Shown: piece by piece, positions 7,174-11,971 of the stretch
Layout: each line of letters begins with the position of its first letter
Numbering within the stretch: the stretch's first letter is position 1
Source: CAYLKS01 sp964384205 [NCBI: uncultured bacterium]
Lineage (GTDB): Bacteria > JAGOEH01
Assembly: GCA_964384205.1 (NCBI GenBank)
Contig: CAYLKS010000074.1
Span: 1 to 11,971 of the forward strand
Length of the DNA: 11,971 nucleotides
Reading direction: 5' to 3'
Translations under genes and position numbers: made by a program
The notes under the pieces: generated by a model
What the model saw: the letters and a program-made list of their open reading frames with translations, nothing else
Database searches by the model: none
What the model was told of the DNA's origin: nothing

Positions 7174-10167
7174 ATGAAAAACTTTCACAAATTTTTATTT
7201 TTGTTATGTTTATGGAATATTTTTTTATTTGCTGATAACAATATTATTCCATATCTACAATCAATGACTCAAAATTCTGTATATATTTGTTGGCAATTCA
7301 ATGGAGATTCTATTTCTATTGTCAAATTTGGAACCGATAGTCTTAATCTTGACAGCCAGCAAACAGGAAATGTGGAATTGATAAAAAATTCTATTTTATG
7401 GCATACTGTAAAATTGGAAAATCTTGCACCCAATACTATTTATTATTACAGATGTATTTCTAATGATACAGCAAAGTCCAATATTTATAGGTTTAGAACA
7501 TATCCGGAGAATGGTTCCTATGACAATATAAGATTTGTTATTATAGGTGATAATAGAACATATCCTGATAAATTTTATGAGGTTATGACTGCTGCAAAAA
7601 ATAAAATTTTAGAACTTTATGGAGAAGAAGATTTTTATAATTTTAATTTGGTTTTTAATGTAGGAGATATTGTTACCGATGGCTATTCTATTGATCAATA
7701 TCCTCGAGAATATTTTGAACCAATTAGAGAATTTTCTCCATATATTCCTTTTATGGTAAGTATTGGAAATCATGAAAATGAAAGTCCATATTATTACAAA
7801 TTTATGAAATATGAAGATTTCGCAGGTCCAGAAGGAGAACCTTATTATTATTTTAATATTGGTAGATGTGGATTTGTTTCTCTTAATACTAATTATCAAT
7901 GGAGGAATGAATCTCAACTTGAATGGCTTGACAGTGTTCTTTATAATCTTAATAATGACAATAATATAGATTGGATTTTTGTTTTTAACCATCATCCGGG
8001 ACATACTGAAACATGGTATGCTGGTTGTACACAATATGTGCAAGAAGGTATTATTCCTATTTTAAATAAATATGATAAAGTGAAATTATATTCTTATGGG
8101 CATTCTCATGCTCTTGAATTTGGAATATCTTTAGAATCAAGATACTGGTTGCTTCTTTCTGGTGGTGCTGGTGGTGAACTTGAAACATCTGGATGTTATG
8201 ACTTCCCTGAATATTATAAATCTTATATAGGTTATGGTTATTCAATTGTTGATGTGAATATTAGGGAAAGAAAAGGATATGTGAAATCTTATACTATAGG
8301 TAATGATAACGAAAAACTTGATAATGTGTTAATTGATTCAATTGAAATATTGCTTGATAATGTCAGTAAACCTGCTGCACCAGAAAATCAGGATTATTTA
8401 AATTTAAACCTTCCCTATGAAATAAGTCTTGGGAATTATGATAGCAATTTAGATTTATTCGCTTCTCAGATAAAAATTAGATGGAAAGATGGAAATTATA
8501 ATTATCCAATTGCGGATCTTTACAGAGCTACTGAAAATTATTTTCTTGATTTTCAAAATAATTTGAATGCTGGAGTTGATATTACAAAATTATTAATTGA
8601 TACAAATTTGATTGTTGAACCAGGCACTTATTATTTTAAAGCAAGATATAGAAATAAAAATTTGGAGTGGTCTGAATGGTCTTCTGAATATAAATTAGAA
8701 ATAGAAAATACAGGATTTAAACCTCTTGTTGTTAAAAATAAATCTTTAGAATTTTTGGGTACTTCTTCCAGTGAAGCTTATGCTTTTATTGACTCAACAA
8801 GTAGAATAGAATTACCTAAAAAACAGATGACAGTTGAGATGTGGGTTAATGTTAAAGATAAAGATAACTATATTGCTTTTGTTGGGAATATTCAAGACAA
8901 TGGCGATTATGAAAAAGGGTGGTATGTAGGTTTATATAATAAATCTTTTGCTTTTTGCCTGGCATCAGAGGGAGCAGATGATGGAGATGGGAAAATAAGT
9001 GTAATAAAAGCTTTTAACCCGAGGCTTGATACGTGGTATCATGTTGCTGCTGTTTATGATGGCAATAAAATGAAAATTTATGTCAATGGTTTATTATATA
9101 GAGAAACTGAAGAACAGTCGGGCAATATTTTATATGATGAGAATTCTGTATTTGCTATAGGCGCATATATTGATAATGATGAGTTTCATGCTTTAAATGG
9201 GCAATTAGATGAAATAAGGATATGGGATACTGCCTTAGATGAAAACACTATTAAAGCATGGATGCATTCTTATATAACAGAATTACATCCTTATTATAAA
9301 AATTTATTACATTACTGGACTTTTGATAATCAAATTAAATACAATATGATTTATGATAATGGAAATAAACCGGTAACCGGTCATTTGATGAATATGTCTA
9401 TTAAAAATTTAGATATTTCAACTATTCCTTTAGGAGATATTGGTTATACATTAGCTGGTAAAGATTCTGTGACACTTGGAAATAATGGGTTTTGTATGAA
9501 AATTAAAGGTACAACAGAAGAAAGTGAAAAGCATTTTTGGGGTGCTTATCAAATTGGTACATTTAAAGATTCTTTAATAAAAGATGATAATAATTTGCCT
9601 GATAATATTTATGGTAGATATAATGTTATTTGGGGATTATTTGAATATGGGCATAGAATAAAAATAGGCGATCCTATTTTATTAGACATTGAAATAGATT
9701 ATAGCTCATTAAATTGCAATGAGGATTCCATTGCTGTTTTAAAAAGAGCAAATGCAAAAGATAAATGGGTTGATGTTTCTGGCACTTTTGTAAGAGATAA
9801 GGAGAATAAAAAACTTATATTAAAAGGGCTAACAGATTTTGCTGAGGAATATTGTCTGGCTTTCGGATTACCTTCTACTTCTATAAAGATAAATAATAGT
9901 GCAGACTATAGTAGTAGTAAGATTTTGCGATTTTATCCAAATCCTGCTAATGATAAGTTAAATTTAGTTTTGCAAATAGATGGAGATTCAGAAAAGTATT
10001 ATTTAAAGTTTTATAATGTTTTGGGAGAGGTTATAAATAAAATAAATATTCATAAATTTAATGAGGTAAGTTTAGATATTTCAAATTTTAATAATGGTAT
10101 TTATTTTTGTAGTCTTTTTAAAAATGATTTGCTTCTTGATACTGTAAAGTTTACAGTTTTAAAATAA
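7174..10167 (+). CDS. Secreted purple-acid-phosphatase-like metallophosphoesterase with LamG-like and T9SS sorting domains
   Basis: A 997-residue exported protein. A signal peptide (1-20: basic start, hydrophobic core, cleavage near FA|DN) is followed by a fibronectin-like domain of the purple acid phosphatase N-terminal type (about 22-109). The calcineurin-like phosphoesterase domain (about 119-375) has motifs GDNR (125-128), GDIV (164-167), GNHE (198-201), NHHP (272-275) and GHSH (309-312). A second Ig/fibronectin-like segment (about 425-511, YYFKARYR, EWSEW) precedes a LamG/concanavalin-like jelly roll (about 523-700, with VEMWVNV, WYHVAAVYDG, IYVNG, LDEIRIW). An unassigned beta-rich region follows (about 700-900). 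A T9SS type A sorting domain ends the protein (about 917-997, YPNPANDKLNL, YNVLGE, GIYF). It is likely a phosphomonoesterase or phosphodiesterase, sent through T9SS to the cell surface or medium. Motif II lacks the iron-binding tyrosine of true purple acid phosphatases. AAGGAGG sits five bases before ATG 7174. It is monocistronic. The substrate is unknown. Confidence 0.88.
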   Translation: MKNFHKFLFLLCLWNIFLFADNNIIPYLQSMTQNSVYICWQFNGDSISIVKFGTDSLNLDSQQTGNVELIKNSILWHTVKLENLAPNTIYYYRCISNDTAKSNIYRFRTYPENGSYDNIRFVIIGDNRTYPDKFYEVMTAAKNKILELYGEEDFYNFNLVFNVGDIVTDGYSIDQYPREYFEPIREFSPYIPFMVSIGNHENESPYYYKFMKYEDFAGPEGEPYYYFNIGRCGFVSLNTNYQWRNESQLEWLDSVLYNLNNDNNIDWIFVFNHHPGHTETWYAGCTQYVQEGIIPILNKYDKVKLYSYGHSHALEFGISLESRYWLLLSGGAGGELETSGCYDFPEYYKSYIGYGYSIVDVNIRERKGYVKSYTIGNDNEKLDNVLIDSIEILLDNVSKPAAPENQDYLNLNLPYEISLGNYDSNLDLFASQIKIRWKDGNYNYPIADLYRATENYFLDFQNNLNAGVDITKLLIDTNLIVEPGTYYFKARYRNKNLEWSEWSSEYKLEIENTGFKPLVVKNKSLEFLGTSSSEAYAFIDSTSRIELPKKQMTVEMWVNVKDKDNYIAFVGNIQDNGDYEKGWYVGLYNKSFAFCLASEGADDGDGKISVIKAFNPRLDTWYHVAAVYDGNKMKIYVNGLLYRETEEQSGNILYDENSVFAIGAYIDNDEFHALNGQLDEIRIWDTALDENTIKAWMHSYITELHPYYKNLLHYWTFDNQIKYNMIYDNGNKPVTGHLMNMSIKNLDISTIPLGDIGYTLAGKDSVTLGNNGFCMKIKGTTEESEKHFWGAYQIGTFKDSLIKDDNNLPDNIYGRYNVIWGLFEYGHRIKIGDPILLDIEIDYSSLNCNEDSIAVLKRANAKDKWVDVSGTFVRDKENKKLILKGLTDFAEEYCLAFGLPSTSIKINNSADYSSSKILRFYPNPANDKLNLVLQIDGDSEKYYLKFYNVLGEVINKINIHKFNEVSLDISNFNNGIYFCSLFKNDLLLDTVKFTVLK

Positions 10168-10186
10168 AAAAGAAATCATATTCAAT

Positions 10187-10223
10187 AAAAAAAAGGCAGG
10201 AAAGTAATATTCCTGCCTTTTTT
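10187..10223. terminator. Bidirectional intrinsic terminator between the phosphoesterase gene and pckA
   Basis: GGCAGGAA (10195-10202) pairs perfectly with TTCCTGCC (10210-10217) around a 7-base loop. The stem is flanked by eight A residues on the left (10187-10194) and six T residues on the right (10218-10223), so it can terminate transcription from either strand. It lies 20 bases after the phosphoesterase stop and 24 bases beyond the pckA stop. Confidence 0.92.
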
Positions 10224-10246
10224 GTTATATGTTGTATAATTATTAA

Positions 10247-11890
10247 TTATTTTCCTGGACATTCTTTTGCGATTTCAGGATCGACTTTCCCTGCAAATGA
10301 TTTATCAAATTTTTCAGCAAATTGTGTAGCTAATTTTTGAGCATATTCATTGAATTTATCTTTATTTTTCCATGTATTGATTGGTTTTAAGACTTCCGAA
10401 GGAACATTAGGGCAGGTTTTTGGTACCATTACCTTAAAGATAGGATCTTTTTCATATTCTACATTTTTTAAGTCTCCATTAAGAGCTGCTTTTACCATTG
10501 CTCTTGTTAAATTTATATCCATTCTGCTACCTTCACCATAAGGACCGCCACTCCAACCGGTATTTACAAGATAAATATCAACTCCGTGTTTTTCCATTTT
10601 TTCACCTAAAAGGTCTGTATAATCCTTTGGATTTCTTGGCATAAATGGTTCACCAAAAAATCTTGAGAATGTTGCTTGAGGTTCAACAATACCAGTTTCA
10701 GTACCTGCTAATTTTGAAGTATAACCCATCAAAAACCATAGCATTGCTTGAGTCTTTGTTAATTTAGAAATAGGAGGAAGTACCCCATAGGCATCAGCAG
10801 TAAGGAAAAGAATAGTTTTGGGATGTCCTGATGTTGATGATGGTTTAATATTTGTTAGATATTTCAAAGGATAAGATGCTCTTGAATTTGGTGTGAATCT
10901 ATCATCGTCCAGATCAAATCTTCCATCAGGATATACCATTAAATTTTCAACAATAGAACCATGTTCTAAATAATGATCTGGATGAAATGTTGCTTTATAT
11001 ATTTCAGGTTCTTTTTCTGGATTTAAATTAATTAATTTTGCATAACAACCATTTTCAAAATTAGCAATACCATTATCATTCCAGCCGTGTTCATCATCTC
11101 CTAAAAGAGCTCTTTCTGGATCTGCTGATAATGTGGTTTTTCCTGTACCGGATAATCCTAAAAGGAGTGCTGAACTTCCATCAGGACCTTCATTTGCAGA
11201 ACAGTGTAATGGTAATATATTATCTTCTGGAAGGTAATAATTCATTACAGTAAACATTAATTTTTTTATTGAACCCATATATGCAGAACCAAAAACAATA
11301 CCAACTCTTTTATCAAAATCCATTACAACAGCCATATTTGAGGTTTTACCATTTGGTAATTTTCTTAATCTACCGTCATATTTTGAACTTTCTAATTTAT
11401 CATAAGGAAGAGATAATAAAGTAAAGGTTTTTTTTGCATATATACTTTTTTCAATATCTTCAGGAACAGGTCTGAACATATTGTCAATAAATAATCCACT
11501 TAATGGATTGTCAGTAATTGTCTTTACAGGTAATGCATAAGAGCTATCAGCACCTATTACTCTGTCTAATACATAAAGTTGTTTTTTACCAGATAATCTT
11601 TTGATAGCATCTTCAAAAATCATTTCAAATGTATCAGGCTCCAATGATATACAGTTAGGGGATGTCCAATCAATATTTTTTTCGCTTTCTGGTCTTTTCA
11701 CAATATAAGTATCTTTGGGGCTTCTACCTGTTGATTCTGGTGGTGTCCATGTAGCAAGTGTACCTGTTTTTAATGGAACAGCACATTGTAAATCAACAGC
11801 ATCCTGTATTAATTTTTTTCTCGATGGATTATTATAGTAGAATTTGTACGTTTTTAAGAAGTTATCAATGATTTCTTTGTGTTTTTGCAT
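10247..11890 (-). CDS. pckA: Phosphoenolpyruvate carboxykinase (ATP)
   Basis: A 547-residue cytosolic enzyme converting oxaloacetate + ATP to PEP + CO2 + ADP: the gluconeogenic step, or CO2-fixing in reverse in fermenters. Numbered from the chosen Met: R56 in GRSPKDTY (substrate binding), GSIKK (206-210, Mn-ligand lysine), H229 in PLHCSAN, the P-loop GLSGTGKTT (245-253), LLGDDEHGW (262-270, metal-binding aspartates) and R337 in NSRAS. The P-loop form, overall length and GRSPKD motif identify the ATP-dependent, not the GTP-dependent, family. ATG 11890 is chosen because AAGGAGG (11905 to 11899) lies eight bases upstream and a promoter lies just beyond. An in-frame TTG at 11923 would add 11 residues but sits in the promoter -10 and would translate the ribosome site. 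It is monocistronic and ends at the shared terminator. Confidence 0.96.
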   Translation of the reverse strand: MQKHKEIIDNFLKTYKFYYNNPSRKKLIQDAVDLQCAVPLKTGTLATWTPPESTGRSPKDTYIVKRPESEKNIDWTSPNCISLEPDTFEMIFEDAIKRLSGKKQLYVLDRVIGADSSYALPVKTITDNPLSGLFIDNMFRPVPEDIEKSIYAKKTFTLLSLPYDKLESSKYDGRLRKLPNGKTSNMAVVMDFDKRVGIVFGSAYMGSIKKLMFTVMNYYLPEDNILPLHCSANEGPDGSSALLLGLSGTGKTTLSADPERALLGDDEHGWNDNGIANFENGCYAKLINLNPEKEPEIYKATFHPDHYLEHGSIVENLMVYPDGRFDLDDDRFTPNSRASYPLKYLTNIKPSSTSGHPKTILFLTADAYGVLPPISKLTKTQAMLWFLMGYTSKLAGTETGIVEPQATFSRFFGEPFMPRNPKDYTDLLGEKMEKHGVDIYLVNTGWSGGPYGEGSRMDINLTRAMVKAALNGDLKNVEYEKDPIFKVMVPKTCPNVPSEVLKPINTWKNKDKFNEYAQKLATQFAEKFDKSFAGKVDPEIAKECPGK

Positions 11891-11896
11891 AAAGGG

Positions 11897-11905
11897 TTCC
11901 TCCTT
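11897..11905 (-). promoter_or_regulatory. Shine-Dalgarno site deciding the pckA start
   Basis: The minus strand reads AAGGAGGAA, a near-perfect anti-16S match, eight bases before ATG 11890. This supports that codon over the in-frame TTG at 11923. Confidence 0.85.
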
Positions 11906-11921
11906 CGTTAAAAAATTTCTC

Positions 11922-11950
11922 AATATATACTATTTTTTATGTGATGTCAA
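11922..11950 (-). promoter_or_regulatory. Strong sigma70-like promoter of pckA
   Basis: On the minus strand a perfect TTGACA (11950 to 11945) is followed, after exactly 17 bases, by TATATT (11927 to 11922, five of six matches). Transcription would begin near 11915, giving a leader of about 25 bases that contains the ribosome site and little else. This is the best promoter in the window. Confidence 0.75.
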
Positions 11951-11971
11951 TAGTTTTTTGTATATATGAGT

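Noticed and set aside
7609-8043. A 144-residue minus-strand reading frame inside the phosphoesterase gene
   Set aside because: The opposite strand carries an intact, motif-rich catalytic domain. The antisense product is Ile/Lys/Phe-rich with no recognisable motifs, and is best read as a shadow.
10141-10157. Inverted repeat ACTGTAAA-G-TTTACAGT at the end of the phosphoesterase gene
   Set aside because: It arises from the codons for TVKFTV, has only a one-base centre and is AT-rich. The real terminator with a GC stem lies 30-80 bases downstream.

Overview
This is an AT-rich bacterial window, roughly 30% G+C judged by eye. It carries seven complete protein genes and no RNA genes, CRISPR array or intact insertion sequence. 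Two features constrain the host. The large secreted protein ends in a type IX secretion (T9SS) sorting domain, which points to the Fibrobacteres-Chlorobi-Bacteroidetes (FCB) superphylum or a neighbouring lineage. An apolipoprotein N-acyltransferase indicates a diderm cell with lipoproteins. However, most genes have strong AGGAGG-type Shine-Dalgarno sites, and there are TTGACA/TATAAT-like promoters. Class Bacteroidia typically lacks both. I therefore favour a T9SS-bearing lineage outside Bacteroidia (Ignavibacteria, Kapabacteria or Cloacimonadota-like); this is inference and the sequence does not settle it.

Layout. Bases 1-351 hold no convincing gene, only a possible promoter. Bases 352-4785 are a tight plus-strand operon: a bifunctional homocysteine S-methyltransferase/methylenetetrahydrofolate reductase, then lnt (8-base overlap), then alr (1-base overlap). 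It meets, with zero intervening bases, a minus-strand pair transcribed toward it: an M42 aminopeptidase followed by tsaD, which overlap by 4 bases (ATGA). Bases 6855-7173 form a divergent regulatory region with one promoter in each direction, an imperfect direct repeat and AT-rich palindromes. Bases 7174-10167 encode a 997-residue secreted, calcineurin-like phosphoesterase with fibronectin-like, LamG-like and T9SS sorting modules. A bidirectional terminator at 10187-10223 separates it from the convergent ATP-dependent PEP carboxykinase gene pckA, whose promoter, ribosome site and start codon can all be placed near the right edge.

Most genes are housekeeping: one-carbon/methionine metabolism, lipoprotein maturation, D-alanine supply, tRNA t6A modification, peptide turnover and gluconeogenesis. 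They do not form one pathway, although lnt and alr both serve the cell envelope. The least characterised item is the modular phosphoesterase. I see no defence system, integrated element or clearly new multi-gene system; the most open questions are that protein's substrate and the function of its unassigned region at about residues 700-900.
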